Source of the DNA: Chimaeribacter coloradensis | GTDB lineage: Bacteria; Pseudomonadota; Gammaproteobacteria; Enterobacterales; Enterobacteriaceae | Reading direction: 5' to 3' | DNA: 64,000 bases | Assembly (NCBI RefSeq): GCF_002858715.1 | Contig: NZ_PJZH01000002.1 | Span: forward strand, 248,001-312,000 | Shown: piece by piece, positions 18,999 to 27,404 of the stretch | Layout: each line of letters starts with the position of its first letter | Position numbering within the stretch: the first letter of the stretch is position 1 | The notes under the pieces: generated by a model | The model's database searches: none | What the model was told of the DNA's origin: nothing | The model's input: only the letters and a program-made list of their open reading frames with translations | Position numbers and translations under genes: made by a program

Positions 18999-20793
18999 GT
19001 TCCAGTCCATGTGGCCGACCCTGAAACGCCTGCTGGCCTACGGCTCCCCCTACCGTAAGCCGCTGATTCTGGGCGTGCTGATGTTATGGGTGGCGGCCGC
19101 CGCCGAAGTGGGCGGGCCGCTGCTGATCAGCTATTTCATTGATCATGTCGTCGCCCGCGGCAGCTTGCCGCTGGGGCTGGTTTCCGGCCTGGCTGCCGGT
19201 TATATCCTGCTGAACCTGCTGGCGGCGGCACTGCACTATTTCCAGTCGATCCTGTTTAACCGGGCTGCGGTCGGCGTGGTACAGACACTGCGCATTGACG
19301 TGATGGACGCCGCCCTGCGGCAGCCGCTGAGTGAATTTGATATTCAGCCGGTGGGCCAGCTTATTTCGCGCGTCACCAATGACACCGAAGTGATCCGCGA
19401 CCTCTATGTCACCGTGGTCTCCACGGTGCTGCGCAGCGTGGCCCTGATCAGCGCCATGCTGGTGGCGATGTACAGCCTGGACTGGCGCATGGCGTCGGTG
19501 GCGGTCTGCATCTTCCCGGCAGTACTGGTGGTGATGGTGGTCTACCAGCGTTACAGCACGCCGATTGCCCGCCGGGTGCGCGGCTATCTGGCGGACATCA
19601 ATGACGGCTTTAATGAAGTGATCAACGGCATGGGCGTGATCCAGCAGTTCCGCCAGCAGGCGCGCTTCGCGGAGCGCCTGAGCGCGGCCAGCTGGGCGCA
19701 TTACCATGCGCGGATGCAGACGCTGCGGATTGAGGGTTTCCTGCTGCGCCCGCTGTTGAGCCTGTTTTCCACCCTGGTGCTGTGCGGCCTGCTGATGCTG
19801 TTTGGCTTCAGCGCCGTCGGCAGCGTGGGCGTGGGGGTGCTTTACGCCTTCATCAACTACCTGGGGCGGCTGAATGAGCCGCTGATTGAGCTCACCTCCC
19901 AGCAGTCGATCCTGCAACAGGCGGTGGTGGCCGGGGAGCGCATCTTTGAGCTGATGGACCGGGTGCAGCAGCAGTATGGCGGCGATGACCGGCCGCTGAC
20001 CAGCGGCTGCATTGAGATTGATAACGTCAGCTTCGCCTACCGGGATAATAAAAACGTACTGGAGCAGATCTCGCTGGGGGTACCGTCACGCGGGTTTGTG
20101 GCGCTGGTGGGGCATACCGGCAGCGGCAAAAGTACGCTGGCGAACCTGCTGATGGGGTACTACCCGCTGAGCCACGGGCAGATCCGGCTGGATGGCCGGC
20201 CGCTCTCCTCCTTGTCACACCGGGCGCTGCGCCAGGGTGTGGCAATGGTGCAGCAAGACCCGGTGGTGCTGGCGGAGTCGGTGTACGCCAACGTCACCCT
20301 GGGGCGTGAGATCGATGAGCAGGAGGTGTGGCTGGCCCTGGAAACCGTGCAACTGGCGGAGCTTGTCCGTGATATGCCGGAAGGCATTCACACGCGGCTG
20401 GGCGAGCAGGGGAACAATCTCTCCGTAGGCCAGAAGCAACTGCTGGCAATGGCACGGGTACTGGTGCAGGCCCCGCAGATCCTGATTCTGGATGAGGCGA
20501 CCGCCAACATCGACTCCGGGACGGAACAGGCGATCCAGCGCGCGTTGCGCGCCATCCGTGAGCGCACCACGCTGGTGGTGATCGCCCACCGCCTCTCTAC
20601 CGTGGTGGATGCTGACACCATTCTGGTATTACACCGCGGCCATGCGGTGGAGAGGGGCACCCATGCGCAGCTCCTGGCACAACAGGGCCGTTATGCGCAG
20701 ATGTACCAGATGCAACTGGTGGGTGAGCAGCTGGAAGCGGATGCCGGGCAACCTGCTGCCGCCAACGCCCCGCAGGAGCCGGTCTCCCTCTGA
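18991..20793 (+). CDS. mdlB: MdlB, ABC exporter half-transporter (SmdB)
   Basis: Partner of MdlA. The open frame runs further upstream inside mdlA, but the second ATG at 18991 follows GCAGGAGGC with good spacing and gives [19 protein letters not shown], aligning with E. coli MdlB; 600 residues result (593 in E. coli). Six-helix membrane domain, Walker [10 protein letters not shown], degenerate-looking signature LSVGQKQ, Walker [12 protein letters not shown] with the catalytic glutamate. Translational coupling through the 8-base overlap is expected. Confidence 0.95.
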   Translation: MPKFQSMWPTLKRLLAYGSPYRKPLILGVLMLWVAAAAEVGGPLLISYFIDHVVARGSLPLGLVSGLAAGYILLNLLAAALHYFQSILFNRAAVGVVQTLRIDVMDAALRQPLSEFDIQPVGQLISRVTNDTEVIRDLYVTVVSTVLRSVALISAMLVAMYSLDWRMASVAVCIFPAVLVVMVVYQRYSTPIARRVRGYLADINDGFNEVINGMGVIQQFRQQARFAERLSAASWAHYHARMQTLRIEGFLLRPLLSLFSTLVLCGLLMLFGFSAVGSVGVGVLYAFINYLGRLNEPLIELTSQQSILQQAVVAGERIFELMDRVQQQYGGDDRPLTSGCIEIDNVSFAYRDNKNVLEQISLGVPSRGFVALVGHTGSGKSTLANLLMGYYPLSHGQIRLDGRPLSSLSHRALRQGVAMVQQDPVVLAESVYANVTLGREIDEQEVWLALETVQLAELVRDMPEGIHTRLGEQGNNLSVGQKQLLAMARVLVQAPQILILDEATANIDSGTEQAIQRALRAIRERTTLVVIAHRLSTVVDADTILVLHRGHAVERGTHAQLLAQQGRYAQMYQMQLVGEQLEADAGQPAAANAPQEPVSL

Positions 20794-20800
20794 TGCCTTC

Positions 20801-20841
20801 CGGCAGTGCCTGCTTCTGCGGGCACTGCCGCCTTCTTTTTT
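20801..20841 (+). terminator. Terminator after mdlB
   Basis: Stem CGGCAGTGCC/GGCACTGCCG (20801-20810 with 20821-20830) followed by CCTTCTTTTTT. Confidence 0.85.
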
Positions 20842-21057
20842 GCCCTCCCTTGCGTCGCTTCCCCTCGCTTTCGCACCATTATCAGGCAGTGATCCACGCC
20901 AAACCGGTACCCTTGCACACTTCTAAAGCGCATTGCACTAAAAGGAGGCGGGTCTATGCTTTCCTTGGGGTGACTTAAGTCAAATTACCCGGCCCGGCCG
21001 GCCGGGAAAGGGCGGACAGTGCCCCCCATCCCCTCTATTCACAGACGAAATCATTTA

Positions 21058-21074
21058 TGGCACACCCTTTGCTT
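21058..21074 (+). promoter_or_regulatory. Sigma-54 promoter of glnK-amtB
   Basis: TGGCACACCCTTTGCTT: the invariant GG (21059-21060) and GC (21071-21072) are separated by exactly 10 bases, the RpoN -24/-12 pattern. TGCAC half-sites at 20914-20918 and 20934-20938, about 120-150 bases upstream, could be parts of NtrC sites, but full palindromes are not clear. Confidence 0.92.
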
Positions 21075-21134
21075 TAAACAAGCCATCGGGCGCATGTTTA
21101 ACGCGACAGGGCTCTTAATTTGAGGAGTGGCAAT

Positions 21135-21473
21135 ATGAAGCTGGTTACCGTGGTGATCAAACCATTCAAACTGGAAGATGTGCGTGAAGCGCTCTCTTCT
21201 GTCGGCATTCAGGGGCTGACCGTGACGGAAGTCAAAGGCTTCGGTCGCCAGAAAGGCCATGCGGAGCTTTATCGCGGGGCGGAATACAGCGTTAACTTCC
21301 TGCCAAAAGTCAAAATTGATATTGCCATTGCTGACGACCAGCTGGATGAAGTGATTGATGTGATCAGCAAAGCTGCCTACACCGGAAAAATCGGTGACGG
21401 CAAAATTTTCGTTGCAGAGTTGCAGCGTGTGATTCGTATTCGTACCGGCGAAACCGACGAAGCAGCATTGTAA
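21135..21473 (+). CDS. glnK: GlnK, nitrogen regulatory PII protein
   Basis: PII-family signal protein that binds ATP/ADP/2-oxoglutarate and blocks AmtB when nitrogen becomes plentiful. ATG at 21135 gives 112 residues, the E. coli length; the frame extends five codons upstream without reason to use them. The uridylylation site Tyr51 is present in RGAEYSVNF at the tip of the T-loop, and the C-terminal loop TGKIGDGKIFV is intact. It forms an operon with amtB behind a sigma-54 promoter, the arrangement for nitrogen starvation. Confidence 0.98.
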   Translation: MKLVTVVIKPFKLEDVREALSSVGIQGLTVTEVKGFGRQKGHAELYRGAEYSVNFLPKVKIDIAIADDQLDEVIDVISKAAYTGKIGDGKIFVAELQRVIRIRTGETDEAAL

Positions 21474-21512
21474 TTTCAGGCTCGGATGAGTGAATAAGGG
21501 GATGGGTTTATA

Positions 21513-22802
21513 ATGAAAAAACGTTTATCCATAATGGGCCTTGGCGCTGCGGCCATGCTGCCGTCACTGGCAATGGCCGCACCGCCGGCCGTCGCTGATA
21601 AAGCAGACAACGCCTTTATGATGATCTGCACGGCGCTGGTGTTGTTCATGACGGTGCCGGGCGTGGCGCTGTTTTACGGCGGCCTGTTGCGTTCCAAAAA
21701 CGTGCTGTCGATGCTGACGCAGGTAATGGTGACCTTCGCGCTGGTGTGTGTGCTGTGGATGCTCTACGGCTACAGCCTGGCTTTCAGCGAAGGCAACGCC
21801 TTCTTTGGCGGCTTCCAGACGGCGCTGCTGAAAGGCATTACCGTTGATAGCCTCAGCGGGACGTTTGCCCAGTTCATTCATGTCGCTTTCCAGTGCTCGT
21901 TCGCCTGCATCACCGTGGCGCTGATTGTCGGCGGTTTCGCGGAACGTGTCCGGTTCTCGGCGGTACTGATTTTCACCGTGATCTGGCTGACCTTCTCCTA
22001 CCTGCCGATTGCCCATATGGTATGGGGCGGCGGCTTCCTGGCCGCTGACGGCGCGCTGGACTTCGCCGGCGGCACCGTGGTGCACATCAACGCCGCGATT
22101 GCCGGCCTGGTCGGGGCATATCTGTTGGGTAAACGCGCCGGTTTCGGCAAGGAAGCGTTTAAACCCCACAACCTGCCGATGGTCTTCACCGGCGCAAGCA
22201 TCCTCTATGTCGGCTGGTTCGGCTTCAATGCCGGTTCCGCCAGTGCGGCCAACGGCATCGCCGCGCTGGCATTCGTCAATACCGTGATGGCAACGGCAGG
22301 GGCGATTCTCTCCTGGATTCTGGTGGAGTGGATGGTGCGCGGCAAGCCTTCCCTGCTGGGTGCCTGCTCCGGCTGCATCGCCGGGCTGGTGGCGATTACC
22401 CCGGCCGCCGGTTATGTGGGCGTCGGCGGTGCCCTGATTATCGGGCTGGTGGGCGGTGTGGCCGGCCTGTGGGGCGTGGTCATGCTCAAACGCTGGCTGC
22501 ACGCGGATGACACCTGCGACGTCTTCGGTGTGCACGGCGTGTGCGGCATTACCGGCTGTATTCTGACCGGGGTCTTCACCTCCTCCTCACTGGGCGGTGT
22601 GGGCTATGCCGAGGGTGTCAGTATGGCGCATCAGGTCTGGGTCCAGCTGTTCAGCGTCGGCCTGACGCTGGTCTGGTCCGGCGTGGTGGCCTTTATCGGC
22701 TACAAAATTGCTGATATGGTGGTAGGGCTGCGTGTTCCGGAAGATCAGGAGCGCGAAGGGCTGGATGTAAACAGCCACGGCGAGAACGCCTACAACCAGT
22801 AA
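21513..22802 (+). CDS. amtB: AmtB, ammonium channel/transporter
   Basis: Trimeric inner-membrane ammonium transporter. It has 429 residues (428 in E. coli) with a cleaved signal peptide (MKKRLSIMGLGAAAMLPSLAMA). Hydrophobic helices cover the rest. The twin pore histidines are recognisable in LPIAHMVWGGG and DVFGVHGVCGITG. The C-terminal tail with GLRVPEDQEREGLD that contacts GlnK is present. It starts 39 bases after glnK in the same unit. Confidence 0.98.
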   Translation: MKKRLSIMGLGAAAMLPSLAMAAPPAVADKADNAFMMICTALVLFMTVPGVALFYGGLLRSKNVLSMLTQVMVTFALVCVLWMLYGYSLAFSEGNAFFGGFQTALLKGITVDSLSGTFAQFIHVAFQCSFACITVALIVGGFAERVRFSAVLIFTVIWLTFSYLPIAHMVWGGGFLAADGALDFAGGTVVHINAAIAGLVGAYLLGKRAGFGKEAFKPHNLPMVFTGASILYVGWFGFNAGSASAANGIAALAFVNTVMATAGAILSWILVEWMVRGKPSLLGACSGCIAGLVAITPAAGYVGVGGALIIGLVGGVAGLWGVVMLKRWLHADDTCDVFGVHGVCGITGCILTGVFTSSSLGGVGYAEGVSMAHQVWVQLFSVGLTLVWSGVVAFIGYKIADMVVGLRVPEDQEREGLDVNSHGENAYNQ

Positions 22803-22951
22803 TGGCGGCGGGATAGACAGGGCAGTGCGCTAAAAACAAGAAAAACAGGTGGCACCGGCACAGCGTGAGATTCCCACACGGTGCCGGGTAAAAGGCACCG
22901 GACAACATGCAAAAACATCACAGAGTGTGAAGCAATAATAATGATGATAGA

Positions 22952-22983
22952 GGGGCGGTGGCGCAATCCACCGCCCTTTTTTT
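22952..22983 (+). terminator. Terminator after glnK-amtB
   Basis: Stem GGGCGGTGG/CCACCGCCC (22953-22961 with 22968-22976) followed by seven T. It sits just before the end of the convergent tesB gene. Confidence 0.9.
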
Positions 22984-23007
22984 ATGCCTGTCAGCCTGGC
23001 CTGGGGA

Positions 23008-23868
23008 TCAGCTGCGGCGGCGGATCACGCCTTCCTGCACCGTAGAGGCGACCAGCACGCCGTCACGGGTGTAGAACTGGCCGCGCACAAACCCACGCGC
23101 GCCGGAGGCGGAGGTGCTCTCTACCGCGTAGAGCAGCCAGTCATCCAGCCGGAACGGGCGGTGGAACCACATGGAGTGGTCAATGGTGGCGACCTGCATC
23201 CCCGGTTCCAGGAAGCCTACCCCGTGCGGTTGCAGGGCGGTCGGCAGGAAGTTGAAATCAGAGGCGTACCCCAGCAGATACTGGTGGGTGCGAAGATCGT
23301 CCGGCATTTCGCCATTGGCACGGAACCAGACATGGCGCTCAGGTTCTGCCACCTTACCCTGCAACGGGTTATGAAACGCCACCGGCCGCATCTCAATCGG
23401 CCGCTGCCCGATGAACTTGTCCCGCACTTTCTCCGGGATCAGGTGGGCAAATTTCTGCGCAATCTCCGTCTCGGACATCAGCGCCTCCGGGGGCGGCACT
23501 TCCGGCATGGTGTTCTGGTGCTCAAACCCCGCCTCCTGGCACTGGAAGGAGGCCGTCATATAAAAGATAGGTTTGCCGTTCTGCACCGCTTTGACCCGCC
23601 GGGCGCTGAAGCTGTTGCCGTCGCGCAGGATCTCGACGTCATAAATAATCGGTTTGCTGCTGTCACCGGGGCGCAAAAAATAGCTGTGGAAAGAGTGGAT
23701 ACCGCGCTCCGCGGGGACGGTCTGTTTAGCCGCATACAGCGCCTGACCCACAACCTGGCCGCCAAATACCTGACGCAGGCCCAGATCTTCACTCTGGCCG
23801 CGGAACAGCCCCTCTTCGATTTTTTCCAGATCGAGCAGATCCAGTAAATTTTTCAATGCCTGACTCAT
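23008..23868 (-). CDS. tesB: TesB, acyl-CoA thioesterase II
   Basis: Cytoplasmic double hot-dog thioesterase acting on medium- to long-chain acyl-CoAs. It has 286 residues, identical in length to E. coli. It begins [31 protein letters not shown] and contains [26 protein letters not shown] and, towards the C-terminus, [21 protein letters not shown], which carries the catalytic aspartate region. Convergent with amtB and divergent from ybaY. Confidence 0.97.
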   Translation of the reverse strand: MSQALKNLLDLLDLEKIEEGLFRGQSEDLGLRQVFGGQVVGQALYAAKQTVPAERGIHSFHSYFLRPGDSSKPIIYDVEILRDGNSFSARRVKAVQNGKPIFYMTASFQCQEAGFEHQNTMPEVPPPEALMSETEIAQKFAHLIPEKVRDKFIGQRPIEMRPVAFHNPLQGKVAEPERHVWFRANGEMPDDLRTHQYLLGYASDFNFLPTALQPHGVGFLEPGMQVATIDHSMWFHRPFRLDDWLLYAVESTSASGARGFVRGQFYTRDGVLVASTVQEGVIRRRS

Positions 23869-24142
23869 GGGGGGATCTCATTCAGGTTGGAATAACGTGG
23901 GCATGGGGCCGGCATTTTCCGCCGCCACGCGTGCCCTTTAACAGACATAGCCCGTTATCAGCCACAGTCTTCCATTAGCATAGTAGTGGATTTAGCGGGG
24001 GTGAAGAAGGGTGGCGGGCAGGGGGCCGCAGGAATTTTTCAGGGTTATGTGCCACAATTATTGGGTAAAGTGGTTAATGCCACTATCCCGACGCCGGCGT
24101 CAGCTGCCGGCAAAGAGGTAATCATAACAAGGAGTGCAATTG

Positions 24143-24703
24143 ATGAAACTTTGGCAGATTGTAGGTGGAACCGCGCTGTCTTTGACCCTGGCCGGATGTG
24201 CGTCTCAGTCGGCACCGCCGCCGTCACCGCCGCCGGGTAATGGCGCCCCGTCGACCGCTGCGATTCAACAGCCTTCCGTCAACGGGACAATTAATATCAG
24301 CCAGCGCGTGACGCTGCCGCCCGATGCGGTGCTGACCGTAACACTTTCTGATGCCTCCACATCGGACGCGCCGTCGAAAGTCATCGCGCAGAGCGTGGCA
24401 CGTACGGAAGGTAAACAGGCACCTTTCCCCTTTGTGCTGCCGTATAACCCACGCGATATTAAACCCGATGCCCACCTGATCCTGAGTGCAGCCATTACCC
24501 AGAGCAATGGCCAGATGATGTTTATGACGGATTCTATTCAGGAAGTCATCAATAACGGCAAAGCCGCGCAGATTGCGCTGAAGCTGGTTCCGCTGGCCTC
24601 TGTGCCGATGACCGCCAAGCCGTCTACTCTGGGGCCGTTGGATACCTCGCCAAATAACCCTGTGCCTTCCAGCCTGAACCCGGCACCGTCACCGATGCCA
24701 TAA
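24143..24703 (+). CDS. ybaY: YbaY family lipoprotein
   Basis: Predicted outer-membrane-type lipoprotein of unknown function. The ATG at 24143 follows AAGGAGTGCAATTG and gives MKLWQIVGGTALSLTLAGC, a lipoprotein signal with lipobox LAGC; 186 residues (190 in E. coli). The conserved core is VTLPPDAVLTVTLSDAS...VARTEGKQAPFPFVLPYNP (YbaY beta domain). The linkers on both sides are proline-rich and poorly conserved. Confidence 0.9.
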   Translation: MKLWQIVGGTALSLTLAGCASQSAPPPSPPPGNGAPSTAAIQQPSVNGTINISQRVTLPPDAVLTVTLSDASTSDAPSKVIAQSVARTEGKQAPFPFVLPYNPRDIKPDAHLILSAAITQSNGQMMFMTDSIQEVINNGKAAQIALKLVPLASVPMTAKPSTLGPLDTSPNNPVPSSLNPAPSPMP

Positions 24704-24733
24704 GGGCCCGGCCGGCAGCAGCGCCTGCCGGCC

Positions 24734-25045
24734 TTATCCTTTCCAGCCAAACCGGCTTAAATCGATCGCACTGTCCGGCCCAAACAGGATGCCTTCTGAC
24801 AACAGGGCCTGCCGCTGGCGCTGGAAATCTTCCCCTTGTAATGAAATCCCGCCATGGCGGTTCACCACCCGGTGCCAGGGCAGGCGGCTTCCTTCAGGCA
24901 ACCGCCGTAATACGCCCCCCACCTGGCGCGCCGCCCGCGGTGAGCCGGCCAGACGCGCAACCTCACCATAGGTGGTGACCCGCCCCTCAGGAATAGCGGC
25001 AACAATGTGGTAAACACGCTGGTTAAAATTACCCGGTTCGTTCAT
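24734..25045 (-). CDS. atl: Alkyltransferase-like protein Atl (YbaZ)
   Basis: DNA-binding protein related to O6-methylguanine methyltransferases but lacking the acceptor cysteine: the PCHRV motif reads PWHRVV, with Trp at that place. Such proteins flag bulky O6-alkylguanine lesions for nucleotide excision repair. 103 residues. The helix-turn-helix segment VTTYGEVARLAGSPRAARQVGGVLRR with the arginine finger is present. It is convergent with ybaY and divergent from ffs. A GC hairpin at 24710-24733 separates it from ybaY. Confidence 0.93.
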   Translation of the reverse strand: MNEPGNFNQRVYHIVAAIPEGRVTTYGEVARLAGSPRAARQVGGVLRRLPEGSRLPWHRVVNRHGGISLQGEDFQRQRQALLSEGILFGPDSAIDLSRFGWKG

Positions 25046-25164
25046 CTCTGCTCCTGAAAAAGGGGGTAAAAAGGTGAGCCGCTATTTAAAAGTAAAACAG
25101 AGGGGCAGAAAAGGGTGGATCAGGCAGAAATACCCTGCCGGCCGCCGCCGGCGGGGGAGGGGCT

Positions 25165-25201
25165 GCCGGCCGATCGTTTAAGAAAGCAACGGTCGGCCGG
25201 T
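25165..25201. repeat. Strong hairpin upstream of ffs
   Basis: Arms 25165-25178 and 25188-25201 pair over 14 positions (GCCGGCCGATCGTT with AACGGTCGGCCGGT, including G-U pairs), loop of nine bases. There is no T-run on either strand. It lies between divergent atl and ffs, ending 6 bases before the ffs -35 element. Confidence 0.55.
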
Positions 25202-25207
25202 AATGGG

Positions 25208-25236
25208 TTGCTTTTGCAGGGGGGTTCCCTGATAAT
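25208..25236 (+). promoter_or_regulatory. Sigma-70 promoter of ffs
   Basis: TTGCTT (25208-25213) and GATAAT (25231-25236) with a 17-base spacer, followed by a GC-rich discriminator (GCTCCCCGCTCC) typical of stable-RNA promoters. A start near 25243 would give a precursor with about 26 extra 5' bases, as expected for RNase P processing. Confidence 0.8.
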
Positions 25237-25268
25237 GCTCCCCGCTCCAGAGTATTGGAGCCGTCAAT

Positions 25269-25382
25269 GGAGGCCCTGTTGGTTCTCCCGCAACACTAAC
25301 TTGTGAACTCGGTCAGGTCCGGAAGGAAGCAGCCGCAGCAGGCGTCGTGTGTGCCGGGATGTAGCTGGCAGGGCCTCCACCC
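25269..25382 (+). ncRNA. ffs: 4.5S RNA of the signal recognition particle
   Basis: RNA scaffold that binds Ffh to form the bacterial SRP for co-translational membrane targeting. The 114-base length equals the E. coli RNA. The ends pair (GGAGGCCCTG with CAGGGCCTCC). The highly conserved Ffh-binding part is present: GGTCAGGTCCGGAAGG (from about 25311) with the GGAA tetraloop, and AGCAGCC on the return strand. Differences from E. coli fall mainly in paired arm positions and are largely compensated. Confidence 0.97.
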
Positions 25383-25835
25383 AATTCTGCACTGCCTCAT
25401 TATTCTTCCTTCTGATATTCCTCTGCTTTTTTTATTATGCGATGCATTCTGCGCGCATATCGCCACGCCTTTACCCTTTTCCAGAAAATAAAGATGACTG
25501 CGCCCGGCTGTTCTGTGACATGCCTGTAATGCATTTTTCTAAAAATAGCCCGTTTTGCCGCTTTTATGTGCGGAATTAATCAGTTTTATTAATGTAAGTG
25601 CATAAGCAGGGCATGTTTACTCGCAGGGAAATAATGTTAGCAGACAACGCGTGGCCTGCTTGCCATATTTACTCAGAAAAAGCGAACGCGGGGCGACGCC
25701 ATGAAAAGGCAGGAAAAGAGAAGAAAGGAATAAGCCAGAGATCAGGAAGGTAGTGAAAGGCTCTGCGCTAAGTGATTGAAGCCGATAGAAGTATCGGCTC
25801 AACGTTATTTATCTTAACGGAACGCTAAGCGGCAA
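25383..25835. other. AT-richer gap after ffs without a recognised gene
   Basis: About 450 bases, visibly AT-richer than the surroundings. A minus-strand frame of 61 codons (25617-25802) has no family I recognise, and I do not call it. A hairpin AGCCGATA/TATCGGCT at 25780-25799 stands after the hha stop and may end the tomB-hha transcript, although its T-run is weak. I see no clear terminator for ffs. Confidence 0.5.
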
Positions 25836-26048
25836 TTAACGGACATACTTCCAGACAGAGGTCGGAACTTTGTCGTAGAGTTTATTCATGGTCAGCTCAG
25901 CGAGGCGGTGATCGGCCGCGGAATAAAACATCTCAAGCTCGTCATCGGAAAGTTCATACTTATTCTTTTCAATAACACGCTCTAATGTGTCTATTGTTGT
26001 GCATTTACGTAAACGCATCAGGTAATCGATCTTTTTCATCATAGTCAT
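25836..26048 (-). CDS. hha: Hha/YmoA family nucleoid-associated modulator
   Basis: Small H-NS partner that helps silence horizontally acquired and virulence genes and, with TomB, affects biofilm. The core [53 protein letters not shown] is almost identical to Hha and YmoA. The first ATG (26048) gives 70 residues; a second ATG at 26039 would give 67, the YmoA length, and I cannot decide between them because no strong ribosome site is visible. It is the second gene after tomB, 42 bases downstream. Confidence 0.95.
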   Translation of the reverse strand: MTMMKKIDYLMRLRKCTTIDTLERVIEKNKYELSDDELEMFYSAADHRLAELTMNKLYDKVPTSVWKYVR

Positions 26049-26090
26049 AATGGTTCTAATCTTATATAAGTAGATGGTAGGAATTATCTA

Positions 26091-26459
26091 TTAAGTTCTG
26101 ATCAGGGTACAGATATTCTCTTCTGAGAACATTCCGAATAATCGTCTTTTCGTTTTTTGCCACCGCTTTAAATCGGCGGTACTGACGCCATAATTACCAA
26201 ACAGCGTGTAAGTGTCATCAAGATACTCTTCGACCCGGTCAGCCAGCGTAAGTTCATCCTGATATTTTATTTTAAAACTCATGACGAAAGAAGCAATATG
26301 TTCAATGAGTTCGTTCAGTTGCAGATTAACCTCAGAAGTCGGGTCATTTACCCAGCCATGGTGGCTGTCCCCCAGGGTGGCAATTCCTTCGTCATACAGA
26401 TTTTCACACAAGAACTTCAGTTGGGCCACGTCATGACGTTTAGGCGAATACTCATCCAT
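26091..26459 (-). CDS. tomB: TomB, Hha-toxicity modulator / antitoxin-like protein
   Basis: Partner of Hha; in E. coli it counteracts Hha toxicity through oxygen-dependent oxidation of Hha. The sequence begins MDEYSPKRHDVAQLKFLCENLYDEG and has HGWVNDPTSEVNLQLNELIEHIASF, the clear TomB signature. Cys18, the residue reported to matter for activity, is present. 122 residues, close to E. coli. The last third is more divergent. Transcribed ahead of hha. The gene and its surroundings are AT-rich, usual for this pair. Confidence 0.93.
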   Translation of the reverse strand: MDEYSPKRHDVAQLKFLCENLYDEGIATLGDSHHGWVNDPTSEVNLQLNELIEHIASFVMSFKIKYQDELTLADRVEEYLDDTYTLFGNYGVSTADLKRWQKTKRRLFGMFSEENICTLIRT

Positions 26460-26616
26460 ATCATCTCCTCCGTTAGGTCGTTATTCATGTTGATAACACT
26501 AAGTGAGTAATTTAATAACCGACAGATGAGAGATCATTTTAATCTGTGATGGCTGATGTCCTTACGAATAAATATAAAACATTTTCCAGTATCGTGGGAG
26601 GAAGAATTACTCAAAA

Positions 26617-26970
26617 TTACAATTCATCGGAAGGTGACGGGCGGCTGTTATCAATGATATTGAAACAGAGCTGGGAGCCTGAATGTGTAAAGGTGATTCT
26701 TTCTTCCTTATGCTCAACGGCGTCAATATCCAGGCAGCCGTTAAAAATTGTCCAGCGGTAGTGATAAGTCATTGAATAATCTGAGCCGGAAAGGGGCACT
26801 ATCTGGGTAACCCTCAGACTGCCGGGTTCATACCGGGCATTATCTGAATAATAGCTCAAATTCCCGACCAGCGTATCTTCAAGCTGAGAAATATGCGCGT
26901 CGACTATTTTTTGGATGTCAGAAACAGAAAGTGCTGCCTCGTCAGAGGGTAAAGAAATACACCGTTGCAT
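26617..26970 (-). CDS. Hypothetical protein, no family recognised
   Basis: I do not recognise this 117-codon frame. It begins MQRCISLPSDEAALSVSDIQKIVDAH and seems soluble, with no signal peptide or membrane helix. The middle and end look beta-rich (YHYRWTIFNGCLDIDAVEH). Codon use and base content are AT-richer than the housekeeping genes around. It is on the same strand as tomB-hha but 157 bases upstream of tomB, and is divergent from the zinc-uptake operon. Coding status rests on frame length and plausible protein composition; no obvious ribosome site is seen. Confidence 0.55.
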   Translation of the reverse strand: MQRCISLPSDEAALSVSDIQKIVDAHISQLEDTLVGNLSYYSDNARYEPGSLRVTQIVPLSGSDYSMTYHYRWTIFNGCLDIDAVEHKEERITFTHSGSQLCFNIIDNSRPSPSDEL

Positions 26971-27272
26971 TTATTCATCATGTTTTATTGATGCGTATTT
27001 GTAGTATTGCACACTCCTGAACCTTTTGTCAGCGCGGAACCGGGACTTTTTTGCCGGCACCTGCTTTCTTATCCTACTGAAAATTAGCGGTTTTATTGGC
27101 AGGACATAAAAAATTACTCTTTAATTGCCGGTTTCTGCATCACCAATAACAAATTTTCAGATTCCGGCCAGGGTGCGCTGGTGTTGCCTCACGGCTTTTG
27201 ATCTTTCTCATCGTTGAATCGGGCAAGTTTTTGTGATGTTATAATATAACAATTACTGATGCCGGATTCGTT
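26971..27272. other. AT-rich divergent intergenic region before the zinc operon
   Basis: About 300 bases with several A/T runs and no convincing frame. Its only clear element is the Zur-type palindrome at 27237-27251. The promoter of the unrecognised minus-strand gene should also lie here. Confidence 0.5.
27237..27251. promoter_or_regulatory. Zur box before the zinc-uptake operon
   Basis: TGTTATAATATAACA is a perfect 7-1-7 palindrome and fits the core of the enterobacterial Zur consensus (ATGTTATANTATAACAT). It contains a TATAAT -10-like element (27240-27245), so zinc-bound Zur would cover the promoter. The first gene starts 21 bases later. Confidence 0.88.
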
Positions 27273-27404
27273 ATGACTCTTTTCCATGTTTCGCCTGACC
27301 GCCTGAACTGGCTGATGGCCTCTGCCCCGGCGCGCGGCCTGGCCGCGGTTTTGCTGTTGGCGCTGCTGTGGGCCGCCATTTACTGGGCGAACCTCTTGCC
27401 ATGA
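27273..27404 (+). CDS. Small single-pass membrane protein in the Zur operon (43 aa)
   Basis: ATG at 27273 opens a 43-residue frame ending at TGA 27402-27404. The N-terminus is polar (MTLFHVSPDRLNWLMASAPA), followed by one hydrophobic helix (GLAAVLLLALLWAAIYWANL) and a very short tail. The stop codon overlaps the start of the ABC ATPase gene as ATGA, a strong sign of translational coupling. It is the first gene after the Zur box. I know no family for it. A role as an accessory subunit of the importer is inference from position alone. Confidence 0.6.
   Translation: MTLFHVSPDRLNWLMASAPARGLAAVLLLALLWAAIYWANLLP

Noticed and set aside
25617-25802. 61-codon minus-strand frame after ffs
   Set aside because: Hydrophobic stretches but no family, no ribosome site, and AT-rich non-coding surroundings.
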